Source: Moringa oleifera (lineage: Eukaryota; Streptophyta; Magnoliopsida; Brassicales; Moringaceae). From it: a stretch of DNA of 64,000 bases. The DNA lies in assembly GCA_021397835.1 (NCBI GenBank), contig JAJFZO010000229.1, positions 3,534,001 to 3,598,000 of the forward strand, given 5' to 3'. How positions within the stretch are numbered: position 1 is the first letter of the stretch; every line of letters begins with the position of its first letter. The position numbers and the translations under genes were made by a program. Of the stretch, positions 1-17,800 are shown in pieces. The notes beneath the pieces are model-generated. The model was not told the origin of the DNA. It worked only from the letters and a program-made list of their open reading frames with translations, and did no database searches.

Positions 1-440
1 ATATAAGATATATTTTTTAATTTTATTAAAAATTTATTTGTTTTTTTCTTTCTCTCTCATTAAATTATTTAAAGGATCTTCGCACCATACATGATAAATA
101 GTTTTTCAATTGAGTTTTACATATCGACACTAGTATTTTAAGTTTCTATAATTGTAATTATTGATTTAGCTATGCAATGAAATCTCTTTCTCATCTTGAC
201 CTTTATCTTTGTAAATTTAAGATGAATTGTATCTTTTTTAGTTGATATTTAGATGTCTAGATAGTTTTTCATGTATTTTTTAAGGATATGGTGGTATATA
301 ATCAAATTTATAGATTTTCACATACCCTGATGCTTGTGTTACAACAAAGCAACCTAGGCCTAATCACGAAAATAAAAACATATCCCAATGGGAGATTTAA
401 ATAATTTTTCATGGCACTTAATCAATTAGTGAGTTGGTTG
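1..440. other. AT-rich intergenic sequence, no gene seen
   Basis: No open frame or recognisable motif was found on either strand. The stretch leads into the transposase fragment that follows and may be further decayed sequence of the same transposon. Confidence 0.5.
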
Positions 441-650
441 CACATAGTTGATGGAACCCGCTTGAAGGGTAAGTTCAATGGATCAATTTGTTATTGCATA
501 CAAAGATTGTAATAAGTAAATTTATCCATTGGCATTTGCTAATGGTGACTCAAAGAATCTCGACACATGGGAGTAATTCTTAATGTAACATTGGAATGCA
601 ATTGATCCCGTGGAGGACATAGTTATCATATCAGATCATCACGTATTAGT
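441..650 (+). pseudogene. MULE transposase fragment (DDE domain)
   Basis: Conceptual translation across two frames gives DGTRLKGKF, then IYPLAFANGDSKNL and IVIISDHH. These are the first-Asp block and the following catalytic-core blocks of MuDR-type transposases. The same blocks occur in the larger transposase pseudogene at 52480-52690 (IDATHLKERF, YPLAFNYGDSKN, VIISDHH), so the two look like members of one family. Stops and at least one frameshift show it is dead. No start codon, zinc finger or terminal repeat could be attached to it inside the window. Confidence 0.7.
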
Positions 651-994
651 AAAAAATTCATCATATATTATTTATATAACTAATGTATTATTTTTCAAGA
701 ATACTATAATTTTTTTCATATTTGACTATGAATTACATAAGCATTGCTTGTGAAATTCAAAATTTATATTAATTCATAAACAAACTATATCATCCAAAAA
801 CATTTTTCACTTTACAGAATTCCAAAACTTCTATCTAAATATTTATCCACTAACAACACAATTTTCACCCAAATATTTTGAAACTAACTATTCACCCACC
901 GTTAACAAATATTGTTCATATCTAAATATTTTCATCCAAATATTATTCACATCAACAAAGTACATTGTTCACTTGACAATTGACATACAAAAGA

Positions 995-1100
995 AGATAC
1001 ATGCTCATGAACTTCAAGCCTACAGTCAAGGAGAAGTCCACCTTGCCAAAAATGGGAATAGTGGAACCACTCTTAATGTGCATCTCAATGCATCGCTTTA
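995..1100 (-). pseudogene. DUF1985-like fragment
   Basis: The minus strand reads FGKVDFSLTVGLKF, close to FSKLEFCLITGLKF in the DUF1985 region of the Ulp1-like gene near 58.0 kb. DUF1985 is typical of Ulp1-type genes carried by plant MULEs. Its minus orientation next to a plus-strand transposase fragment repeats the convergent layout of the 50-59 kb element. It is short and I extended it no further. The CACTA-like element begins just beyond it at 1124. Confidence 0.4.
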
Positions 1101-1309
1101 GTGTTCTGTGCCTTAACAACATCCACTAAAAGAAAAACAAAAACAGTTAACACCTAATTCTGCATGGTTTTGAAAAGAATTGCGAAGAAAAATGTGTTTT
1201 TAAACATTTGAACAAAAAAACTATGAAGAAAAATGATTTTTCTCCACAAACATTGAGAGAATTATGAAACAAATAAATTTAAAAAATATTTTTTCATGGA
1301 TTTCTCAAC

Positions 1310-1743
1310 AACCGTGAATAGGGGTGAGCATAATTTGGTTAAAACCGAAAAAATTAAAATTGATTTTGACTAATTCGATTCGTTTTTTAAATTTTTTATT
1401 TTCAATCGGTTTATAAATTGGTTTTTTTGGTTTTTTTATCGGTTTTTGGTTAATTTTTTAAAACCAAAATCGACCAAAAAAAATCAATGTTTATTTAATA
1501 ATTAATTAATTTTAATAATAATAATAATTTATTTTTTTAAAATATAAAATTTAAATTTAAATAAATGTTTGGTTAATTCGATTACTGATTAAACCGATAA
1601 AAAAATTTCAGTTTGGTTTAATCGATTATTTTTTCATATTCAATCGGTTTCGGTTTTTTTTAAAAAAAATTTGGTTAATTTGATTTTTTAAATTTTTAAA
1701 CCAAACCGATCATATTAATCGAATGCTCACTCGTAACCGTGAA
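1310..1743. mobile_element. MITE copy 1 with 9-bp target duplication, nested in the CACTA element
   Basis: The element spans 1319-1734. AACCGTGAA lies at 1310-1318 and 1735-1743 and is taken as the 9-bp target duplication. The termini are imperfect inverted repeats (AGGGGTGAGCAT on the left; ACGAGTGAGCAT reading inward from the right). The interior is AT-rich and self-complementary, built of GGTTAATTCGATT and AAACCGA words. The 9-bp duplication suggests a Mutator-type mobiliser; this is inference. A diverged second copy lies at 42285-42699. Confidence 0.75.
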
Positions 1744-2208
1744 GAGAACAGTTAAATGAAACATTTTTCTTCTACTTAAAAGTGTTTGAATACTAGTGGA
1801 GAAAAATTAGAAGTAAAAGATACGTGTTGCGCAACAATGCAACATTTGTCTTCTACTTAAGCTTTTTTTTTTCACAGATATTTGGCTTTCATGAAAAAAA
1901 AAAAAAAAAAAGCCTTTCTCTTCATGAGTGGCTACCACTTGTCAAGAGAAAAAACAAAGTGAGAGCCACATGGCTTCCCTTCACTGAAAAAAGATGAAGA
2001 GAAGAAAGAAAGTGAAATTGAAAGCTATGTGACTTTCACTTTATTTAGTGTGTTAGTTTGTTCATATTTATATGTATATTGGTGTATGGTAGAGAAATAA
2101 TTAATATTTAGTTAGATTGTGGTTATGTGTGTGTATGTGATGGTTAATTTGTTAGCTCATATGTATATGTTGTCAATAGAATGCATAGGTTTGATATATT
2201 AGTTTGTT

Positions 2209-2259
2209 GATATATATGTATATATATGTATGTATGTACGTATGTGTGTGTATGTATGT
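2209..2259. repeat. TATG/TGTA simple repeat
   Basis: A run of TATATATGTA, TATG and TG units inside the CACTA-type element; a shorter TATG run follows near 2433-2455. No function is visible. Confidence 0.8.
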
Positions 2260-3460
2260 TGGTATTTTGTTGCCTTGGAGAAAAAATTAATGTTTAATGT
2301 TAATTATATGTTATTATGATAGTTTATGCATAGGTTGGTGTATTAATGGAATGGATATGTTTATTGTATTAGTTTGTTGATATATATGTATGTGTTGATG
2401 TTTTGGTATATTAGAAAATGAAATAATATTTTGTATGTATGTATGTATATATGTAGAGGTTAATGTGATGATTTTATTGGTTTTTATATAAAATGATGTG
2501 TTTGTGGAATGGATAATTTACTAATAAGTTAGAATGTAAGTGTAATAAGTTTAGTGTATTAGATAAGAATTTAATATACATATTTATATTTTGGTTCATG
2601 CATATTAATTGTAATTAAAATTTTTTTATTTAAAAAATTTTATTTTATAATTATAATATTTTTATTTTATAATTATGAAATTATTATTTATCATAATTAA
2701 CATTCTTTATATTTTTATTTTTAATTATAAAAATAAAAATTTTTAATATATGAAATAAGTTAACAAGATTTCTTCACGGTTGCTCGAAAGTCTTGAAGAA
2801 ATCTTTTATTTTAAAAATAATAAAAAATTAATTTTAAATTATATAACTAAATTAAAAAATAAATGCAATTTTTTTTAATGATTGCTCAGCAATAATGAAG
2901 AAAATGTTTAATATTTAATAATTTAATATTATTTTAAAAAATTATTTAATAAATAAAAGTAATATTTAATTAATTTTTAAAGATTTCTTACAAAATCATG
3001 AAAAAAATGTATTAGTAAAAATAAAATATTATTTTATTAAATTGTTATTTTAATAAAATTTTAACAATTATTTACAAAATTGTGAAAAAATGATATTTCT
3101 TCGTCATTTTGTAATCATAAAGAAAAATATGGTTTTTTCATAGTTGAAAAATCGTGAAAAATTTGTATCTTATTTTCTTCACATCTTTATTTTTCATATT
3201 TTGAAAACTAGAAAGAAAAGTCATTTTTAACTGTGATTTTTTGTAGTGATCTCATGGATAATCGGGACATTGAATGTTATGTTTTGTTCAATGTTTAGTG
3301 AGTGTCTAATATCAAATTAATAATTGTCCTCAATGTTTCAAAGAACTAATAAGTGTTGATTAATATGTCCTCAGTGGCAAATGCAGCAATAGATTTCACA
3401 ATATTTTTTTTCCCTATCTGCTTAATGTAAAAATAAATAGAATAAAATATAAGTAATTAC

Positions 3461-3700
3461 AATATTACATAATAAGTTCAAATAATATATGATCTAATAT
3501 AATAATGCATGGTAAGTTTGAATAATTTATAAATAATACAAACAATACATAATCAGTATAAATAATACATGATCAATTCAAATAATGCATTACTAATTCA
3601 AATAATGTATGACCAGTTTAAATAATGCACGACTAGTTCAAATAATGCATGATCAATTCAAATAATACATGATCAGTTCAAATGATATATGCTCATCATC
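3461..3700. repeat. 20-bp minisatellite, about 12 copies
   Basis: A tandem array with consensus close to CAGTTCAAATAATGCATGAT. The period is 20 bp, copies differ mainly in the last few bases, and copies near the left edge are more diverged. There is no coding potential. Confidence 0.8.
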
Positions 3701-4515
3701 AAAAATATGTATAAATAATACAAAAAAAATATCAAGTGAACAATCATTGATTAGAAATAATTTAAATAGTCACATATAATAACTTATGGACAACCTAATA
3801 TGAGTTTTCATCTTTGTTATCAAAAGAAAAATAAATAAATAAAATCAACAATAAACCTTTTTTTTTCTGTTTATTTTTTATGATCATGTATGGTTTGGTA
3901 AGTTTGGTAAGAGGTGATTTTATGCATTTGTTGCTACAAGACAATGATTATAATACTATAGAGATTCTTCTCTCTTTCTCTATGAAATTCTTGCGATCAT
4001 TTTGTACTCTTATCTCTCTTCATCCTTGACTGAAATTTTCTGTTATCTTTTACTGTTCTTCATTTTTTTTTTTTGGTTGTGCTCTTCCATTTTGTTCGTT
4101 TGAATTGGCATGAGTTGGATCGGGCATATTAGGTAAAAATGAATAAAATTATATATAGATGAATCAAGTTCGGGAACAAACCTAATTTGTTTAAGCAAAG
4201 ACGGAAATACGATTTGTTTTTGTTCATTGCCTCTTCTCACCAAGTGGTATTTATTATTTATGTATTATATTAATTAGATTGATGATTAAGTTCCAATTTG
4301 GATATTTGTCTGATCAGCATTTAAAATTGGTGAGACTTATGAGAAAATGATTCATTTAAAAGATTAATATTGAGACCACTTTAGTCTTAGAGCTCTGCAT
4401 CATAAGAGATCTAATGCTTAAAGAGCAAGAAAGCTACTCTGTTTTGCTTAATTCTTAAAGAGTATGCTGCTCACCTAACATCAAAAACCAACTAAACAAT
4501 TTCCTTTTAAATGAT
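3701..4515. other. Intergenic, no gene seen
   Basis: AT-rich. The 66-codon minus-strand frame at 4043-4243 has no recognisable domain and a low-complexity lysine-rich end, so it is not called. Confidence 0.5.
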
Positions 4516-5569
4516 CTACTCTTTCCTAACTGCTGTGCTAGGTAGGTTGTGGCCAAGCCATTCTTCTGCAGCTTTCCTTTCACTTTCAATGGCTGGAAAA
4601 CAGACCTTACTTAAGAAACTTGTGAAAGCACAACTGCTTATTCCCAAAGATATACCAGAATAGTAATGATATAAATCAACATGAAGAAACGTTTCTTTAC
4701 TCTTAAACAAATCAGCATTGGCATTGAGCTATTTACCAACCAAAGACTGTTGTCACGAGGAAAACAAATACAGTGCTCTTTCTTAGAGTATGGAAATCAG
4801 AAACCTAACCAATGCAAACTTACAAATATGAAATCGGTAGAAGGTCAGGGATACGCTAATTGAGCTAGCTCTCAAATGCAATGCAGATCAATATTAGCAT
4901 AAACCCCCAAAACTTACCAGTTGGAATTATAAAGTGACATGTTAGAGACCTAGAGTATGTTTCCTTCCCTTTTTCTTAGTTTCCTATTTGATAAATGTAA
5001 GGATTTATTGTAAAACACATGCAGTAAGCTAGTCAACATAAATGCACAAGAAAACATAGAAATGGTTTCTTTTTCCCAGAAAAAAAAAATTAGAGAGCTA
5101 AAGGCAGTAAAAATATAGACAGATAAGTCAAACTTTTCATGGAACACAACCAATCAATTTTTTTTTTTAATATCTCACCTCCATTTTCCTTTGAGCTTAC
5201 AGCTCTTCATTTTCCTCCTTCGCTGCAGCTTGTGCATGCAAAAACTTCTTACGTATATTGCACTACGTGAAACTTATAAATAAACCTAGTTAACATTAGT
5301 GCCATATCTATGGATTTTCCAGGAGATATTAGCAAAAAAGTAAAGAGATAAGTACAAACCTGCTTCCTATACTAAATATAATGTTTTCTCTTCCTAAGGT
5401 TCACAGAAAAAGGTCAGCCATATGATACAATTTCTGACAACTATTGTTCAACTGTCAGGTCTTTCTTTATCATTCTGCTTCATCTTCGGTCAGTTTGCCA
5501 TAGAAAAATATGTACCCTCAATCTTGAGCTGTCCCTTTAGTATGGATGCATAGAAGCTTACCAGAGCTT
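4516..5569 (-). CDS. 3' exons of an unidentified minus-strand gene (partial)
   Basis: Two blocks read as consecutive coding exons on the minus strand. The first is 5516-5569: acceptor TTGTTTAG before it, donor GTACAT after it, reading ALVSFYASILKG then QLKIE. The second is 4516-4592: acceptor TGTTTTCCAG, reading IESERKAAEEWLGHNL then PSTAVRKE and a TAG stop. Joined at phase 1 they give a continuous, charged, plausibly helical C-terminus. Two more segments (5360-5393 and 5201-5262) could also be spliced in without breaking frame, but their translation looks less protein-like. Upstream exons between 5570 and 6650 could not be fixed, and I do not recognise the family. A transcript would settle it. 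Confidence 0.4.
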
Positions 5570-6651
5570 CTAAACAACACAAAGAAATGATAGTAACCAT
5601 ATCATTCAATCAAGGGAACCAATTACCAACCAGAAAGAGTATCTTAAGTATCACTTTGCAATGCGAACAACAGAGAAATCACTGAAAATAAATATATTGC
5701 AGACTAGATTTAGCATCACTTTGCAGTCCACAAAATCCAAGTAAAAGGATGCTTTTCCATGTACCTTATGGATCAATCCACAACAAGAAGCTTTATGTTG
5801 AAAAAGCTAACAGAAAAATGGCTATTGATCCTTGTTATAGACAAAAGCATGCTTCAATTTTGAATTTGAAATAATGAGGTTAGTCGAGAAGGTGTTTTAA
5901 GCTAACTACTTTCACAGATAGTCTCATGAGAAATTTGATGTCCATCATCAAGGACTGGCTATCCAGATAAGAGCTATCTACTTCAAGGACAACTCAGTTT
6001 ACACCCTTGTGTTATCTAATTTGAGAGAGAGAAAGCCTGCTGCAGTCTCAAGCTAAGGCCTCTCATGGGTGAAGCTTACAGCTAAACTTTTTTCTAGAAT
6101 TTTACAGCACATCAATCAAGTCAAGATCTGCATTTGCAGAACTCTAATGGTGTATCACTTACCTACTGAAAAAATGGGAGTCTGTAGGCATTTTACACTA
6201 ACACACTTGTTGGATACACAAACCAGCTACCCCTGTTTAAGACATTTTTTTTTTCTCTTATTAAGATACATTCAAACTCCAATTAACAGCAAGGAAGCAA
6301 ATATGTAAAATTAAGACTCTATAATGAGCAATGGCTCCAAATAAGGCACAAGAAGTATCAGAGAAGATAAAGAAATATTTGAAGTTGCAACTTATTAGCA
6401 AAGCAAACAAACTGAAGGTGCAAGCTCAAAACTTGTGCAACTACTTTCCAATTTAAAGTTGATACAATCAATAACACAGAGCAGACATTTTATGGTAGAA
6501 AAGAGACCAGAAGCAAACAAAATTTCAAGATTAATCAACAATGGATAACAGAGGAAAAGGAAGCAAGATTAAGAAACCCCAATCCCAATGTTACCAAGTA
6601 AAAAGGAAAACAAATACAGAAAATCAAAAACCATAAACAGAGACTGAATCT
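5570..6651. other. XPT 3' flank and unresolved upstream exons of the 4.5-kb gene
   Basis: Probably holds the XPT 3' UTR at its right end. One further segment (5785-5826, minus) is open between TTCTGTTAG and GTACAT, but its phase does not join the known exons. Nothing else supportable was seen. Confidence 0.35.
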
Positions 6652-7947
6652 TTAGTTCTTCTTTTCACCTCCAGTTTTCTTCTTAGCTGTTGCTTGTGAA
6701 TACAAGAAAGTCCCAAATATTGCAATGGCTGATCCAAGTGCATTTAAAAACCTAACAGGGTTCCTAAAAACCAAAACAGTAGACACAATCACCACCACCC
6801 TCTTCATTGTGTTTCCAACCGAAAAAGTTAAGGGGCTGATCTCATCAAGTGCCTGGTAAGATGATTGGTTATACAGATGGTAAAATATTCCAGATAGCAA
6901 TACCCATGTATAGAAGGTGGATGACTTTCCAACCGCCTCAATTGCTTTGTGATACCCTTGAACCCATTGTGACCCTTCAACAAATATTGCAACTGGAAAC
7001 AGATAAAGCAGTGAGATTATACTTATCCAACCATACAAGTTCAATCCATTAACTTCTTTGAAATCCTGCAAACTCTTTTTGGAGTAGATATTCCTCAACA
7101 CAAATCCCACATTACTAATCAAAGCACCCCACAAGCCCGCAAAGTTGAAGGAAACTTCAGTGACTGCTGCTAGAGAGCAACCCAAAACAATTGGAAGAAT
7201 CGAGAGCCAGACCTTCAGAGGATATGTATCACCCAGAAATGACGAGAAAACAACAGAGAAAACAGGTTCCGATGATTTGATAACATGAGTGAAAGACACA
7301 GCTACCTTGGAGAATGACACACAAGCTGATATGTGACCTACAGTGTGGAACAGTGCCGGTCCAAGGAGTGCAAGGATGAAAGGTTTAGTGATCTTGGGGC
7401 ATGGTTGCAGCTTCAAGGACCAGAGAACGAACATCCAAACAGACCCAGCAAAGAGCTGAAAAGATGCGAGGAGCCAGGGAAATGGGAAGATATTCAATAC
7501 CTTCTTGTTGTAGATGTTAAAGACAATGTTTTGAAAGTACCACATGCCAAAAATAAGAGCAAGCTGGAGAGTCTTGGGCTTTGAATCTGTTGTTTCCCCT
7601 TCTGGGTTTGATTCAGATGCCGCAGCTTGGGGGATATGGCATCTGGGTTCTGAAGAAAACCAAGACAGATGCCCATAGTTCCTGCTGAAATGACTAGTTT
7701 TGGTGCTTGAATCTTGGATCTGGCAAGTAGGTGTCGAAGATAGCCGAAATGAGAATCCGTTGATCTCGCCAAAGCCGGAGATTCTGGTGACTTTACTGGG
7801 AAGAGAAGATGGGCAGTTCAAACTTCTCTGGCTTCGGGTTCTCTGGAGAAGATTTGGATTGAGGAGTGACGAAGCATTTATGGGATACTGATAGTTGGAT
7901 TTGGAGAAAGTGACAGGAGAGGACGGTATGAGATTCGAAGTAAGCAT
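6652..7947 (-). CDS. XPT: Xylulose-5-phosphate/phosphate translocator, plastidial
   Basis: A 431-residue intronless frame. Residues 1 to about 110 are rich in Ser, Thr and Arg and poor in acidic residues, as in a chloroplast transit peptide; a stretch AAASES near 108-113 is a plausible cleavage area. The carrier domain runs from about residue 127 (LQLALIFGMWYF) to near the end with many hydrophobic segments. Family hallmarks are NIYNKKVLN, GPALFHTVGHI, SFTHVIKSSEPVFSV and NTMKRVVVI; Lys382-Arg383 is the conserved substrate-anion pair. The KKKTGGEKKN tail and the lack of introns fit XPT rather than GPT, PPT or TPT, which are usually spliced. XPT exchanges xylulose-5-P or triose-P for phosphate across the inner envelope, linking the cytosolic and plastid pentose phosphate pathways. 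It lies head-to-head with AUG7. Confidence 0.9.
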   Translation of the reverse strand: MLTSNLIPSSPVTFSKSNYQYPINASSLLNPNLLQRTRSQRSLNCPSSLPSKVTRISGFGEINGFSFRLSSTPTCQIQDSSTKTSHFSRNYGHLSWFSSEPRCHIPQAAASESNPEGETTDSKPKTLQLALIFGMWYFQNIVFNIYNKKVLNIFPFPWLLASFQLFAGSVWMFVLWSLKLQPCPKITKPFILALLGPALFHTVGHISACVSFSKVAVSFTHVIKSSEPVFSVVFSSFLGDTYPLKVWLSILPIVLGCSLAAVTEVSFNFAGLWGALISNVGFVLRNIYSKKSLQDFKEVNGLNLYGWISIISLLYLFPVAIFVEGSQWVQGYHKAIEAVGKSSTFYTWVLLSGIFYHLYNQSSYQALDEISPLTFSVGNTMKRVVVIVSTVLVFRNPVRFLNALGSAIAIFGTFLYSQATAKKKTGGEKKN

Positions 7948-8789
7948 TTGTTGTTGCTTTGGTACAGAGAGAGAGAGAGAGACAGAGAGAGAGAGCGAGA
8001 GATTCTGCCAGTGGAAAGCAAGAAGATTTGAAGATGAGGAAGAGATATTTGAGGGCTTTTGGAGGACCAGAAATATCCTTAAACGTTACAGAGTTTTTAA
8101 ATGTACCATACCATTTTGAAAGTTTGTCTGGGATTTGTTCCTACTATAATTACGCTGCCATACCTTTTGTTGTTTTTCTATTGGTCCATACAGATGGCAA
8201 CTTTTGCAGTTTCATTTTTTAAAATTTTAATTATTTTTTAAAATAAAAATATTAACTCTTTTAAAAATTTCAAAATTATTTTAAAATTCATCAGTAAAAA
8301 TCTTTAGATGCCTACCATCAGCCATGACAGTTTAAATACAAATAAAATAAAATATAAAGTGTTACTCAGCTTGGCTTATTTTGACTTGATAGCTCAAAAT
8401 GATATATTATTATTATTTAAAATAAAATCAATGCAAAAAAATATTTCACTTAAATTTGTAATATAGAGGCCGTGTGAGCCACCATATAAATATAAGTAGG
8501 TGCAAATTTAATGTGATAAATGTGTTTTTATTTTTAAAATTTTAGAAATAAACAAAAGAAAATTAAAAAACTAAAAGATCGGCAAGGACTGAAGGTGGCT
8601 TTTTTCATGTCTACCAAACATAGCCTAAAGCAGGCGTCTCCTTATAAGTTTGAGAAAAAACGAAGAACAGAGAGAGGGAACAGAAGATAAAGGTAAGGAA
8701 AGATCAGAAAAATCATCGAAGCTGAGATCATGAGCTTCACTTACCAGTGAAAGATCAGAATAGACCTAGGGAAAGTACAAGAAGAGCCA
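7948..8789. promoter_or_regulatory. Shared intergenic region of divergent XPT and AUG7
   Basis: The two start codons are 842 bp apart and transcribe outward. The XPT side has a GA-rich 5' UTR; the AUG7 side has a purine-rich leader (about 8650-8789). The middle (8220-8560) is AT-rich. No clear TATA box was found for either gene, as is common for housekeeping plant promoters. Confidence 0.5.
7965..8002. repeat. GA microsatellite in the XPT 5' leader
   Basis: Nearly uninterrupted GA dinucleotides, read as CT repeats in the XPT transcript just upstream of its ATG. CT-rich leaders are common in plant 5' UTRs. Confidence 0.8.
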
Positions 8790-14883
<6,094 letters not shown>

Positions 14884-17800
14884 TGGAACTCCCGACAGTC
14901 TTTCTTCTTGGCAGATGAAAATTCAATATCTTTATCTTTTTTGGGCTAAGGGATTGAAAATCTAGGTTTAAGTTTTACTGAAACTCAGTTTAAGCCATTC
15001 TTAAGTGTTGCATATTCTTCATTGGTAGTAAAATTCTTCAGACCTAGTGATACTTTTCTGTAAAACTATTCGGTCTGCGTTTTATCTTCCCTGGTTTACA
15101 TTGTCACATTCACATACTGATCTGATCAATTTGGTGGAGGGGGTTACTTTTATCTCAACTTAAATCATGCCCTTAACGTCCAATATCTGTATTTGGATGA
15201 TGCCTAACAGTTTGATGATGGGCTTCTTGAACCTGTAGTTCTACAGCTTTCATGGGATGCACTTTTACTGCAGAATGAGCTGTAGGTGATCTTCAACTCA
15301 GCTTTGATTTAGCAGGTTGGAGGCAGATTTAGACCTGTTATTCAATTCTATTAATTTGCATCCGTAAAGCAAGTCTAGGCCAAACTGATAATTAACCAAA
15401 AAAAATCTTGATCAACAAAATTTCGGCCAGTCATGAGCACAAGGCCAAAATTCCCAGTGGAGAAATAAATGAAGACAAAAGTCCCATATAGCTTTTTGTG
15501 AGCCAAAATTGAATGGAAAGTTTCTTTAAGTTTGTTTTCATAAAGAGGTCTTTGTTCACACAAATAACTACAATCAATATTTTATCTTTTCTTGTTATTT
15601 ATTTATTTTAACACTCATTTGAATGAAAGAAAACTAGCACTTCAATTCCACTACTTTCTTATCTCTTAATCTTCTTTCACGTGGCAAAGCTTATTTGTTT
15701 TTGTTTTTTAGGTGATTGCCAGTTAAAATCTCAAAAATTAATCTCGTTATAATATTACTTCTAAATTTCAAAACCTATTGAATTTTGATAAAAAATCTAA
15801 AATTTAAAAATATGCAAATACAAAATTTTATGCTGTAAATTTTAATTTTAAATTTTTTATGAATATAAAAAATATTCAAATTAACATCATAAAAAATTTA
15901 AATTTTTTAAATAAAAAATATTATTTAAAAAATTTGCTATTAAAAGTTTTAAAAAATTTATAGTTGATAAATAAAAAATTATTTGAAATTAAGAAATTAA
16001 CTTAAAATAAAGTAAAATTTATTTTTAGATATTTTAATAATAAAAATATATTTATTTTTTTATAAAAGCTTGGAATAAAGTTTAATTTGATTATGTTTCG
16101 ATTAAAGTATGTTTGAATGCATTTTGAAGTTCATGGTAGAGATTAAAAGTGAAAGAATTCTTAAAGATTTTAAATGATATTTATTATATATTTTTTAATT
16201 ATATTAATTTTGATTATTTTTATGAAATAATTTAAATTTAGTTATATTTTTTTAAAAATATGCTTGTAATCGAAACAATGAAATCATAAAGAGGACTGAC
16301 TCCAAGTGTCTTGAAGCTTTACGAAGTGATTAAATAAGGTCCTTAATGATTTTATATGAAGAATATAATATTTTATTTGAAATTATTTTTTTAATGCAAC
16401 ATCATTAATTAAATTTTAGTATTTAAGCTTTGATAATATTTTTTAATTGATAAGATGATTAATTCATTTAATTTTTTTGGTAAATTGAAAAACTTGGTTT
16501 CGTAACTTCGTGTATCTTAACAATATTTTATAAATATTTGAGCATTTGATAACTAATTAACTTTTTAAATAAAATTTAATATTTTAAGTGATATTTTAAT
16601 TTATATTTTAATTTTTTAAAAACTTTTAATTCATTAAATAGATTAATACTATTAATATTTGATAATTCATATTAAAATATTTAATATTGTTATAATAATT
16701 TTTTTTCAAATTATAATCGTTATATAAAAATTAAAAAAATTACATATTTTAAATCACTCAAATTTATTTTAAACTAAAAAAAAGTTTGGTTAACTGTATA
16801 TGTGAAACAATTAATTTTAAAGAAATCTTCAATTGATAATATTATTTTATTATTTATATTTTTAATATATATGTATATTTTTTACAAAATGCAGCTCTTA
16901 TATTACTATTTTTTTTAGCTAAAATTACAGTAGATGTAAACTTATTTTTTTATATGTCAAAAAAATTGACAAGACCTTGGAATTGAATTATAACATCTAA
17001 ATGCATGTTTTTAGACTGTAAGTATTTAATAATTTTATTAACTCCAAACAAATGTTATACCAAATAATTATATCTAAAATTTAAAGTTTTCAAATTCATA
17101 TGTTCTTTGAAGAAAACTTCACTTTTTATTTTAGAATTTTTACTAAGTTTTTACTTAATATTTTATTACTTTAACATTTTCAATACGATTTTTCTAATAT
17201 ATTTTTGTCATAATAACTGAATAGTTAAACCCAAAAACTCATTTTTAATTGAGACTTTATCTTTTTTTTTTTAATTTTTTAAAGAAAATTATAAATTGAT
17301 TTGATTTAATTTTTATAATTTTTAAAATTATTATAAATTTATTTTTTAGTCGTACCAATAACTTTTTATTATATTCTTTAAAAAGCTACTTTTTATTTGG
17401 ATAAATATTCTAAAAAATATTGAAGTATACTCTTCTTAATGAACCAAATCCTAAACTTACGTATTGCACTGAATTGAATTAATCAAACTCATTGGTCAAA
17501 CCCATTAATCATTCCTCTTGCCCCGTAACTCTATTAAGCTTTCTTCTGCAAACCTTTTTTTTTTTGGGTTTCTTCACCATCAACAAACGTAGAGAGAAAA
17601 AGACAGATCGAAGAACCATTTTTTGGTTTTTGTGGTTATCTCTTGTCGGATGTGGGGGTTAATAAAAGAAAGTGAAAGTTGATCTTTGATTAATTTTTTG
17701 TTGGAAGAAAGATTCAAGATTATAAAAGTAAAGAGTAATTGATGAATGATCCATGATATTGTTCAAAATTTGGATTGGGGTTATAACAACTTTACTGAAT

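Larger units (their letters stand above)
1124..3248. mobile_element. Non-autonomous CACTA-type (En/Spm-like) element
   Basis: The left end reads CACTAAAAGAAAAAC and the right end reads ...TTTTTTGTAGTG, that is CACTA...TAGTG inverted termini. Both ends carry CAGTTAA about 20 bp in (on the complementary strand at the right). The trinucleotide ATC is present at 1121-1123 and again at 3249-3251, matching the 3-bp target duplication of this superfamily. The interior has no transposase frame. It has degenerate repeats of a TCGTGAAGAAAA-like motif in both orientations near the ends, as expected for subterminal binding sites. A MITE is inserted at 1319-1734. Confidence 0.75.

Noticed and set aside
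5201..5393. Two extra mini-exons (5360-5393 and 5201-5262) for the gene at 4.5-5.6 kb
   Set aside because: They keep frame (96 nt in total), but the translation is unlike protein and direct joining of the flanking exons reads more naturally. Not excluded.
7333..7584. Plus-strand frames inside XPT
   Set aside because: Antisense shadows of a well-supported transporter gene.
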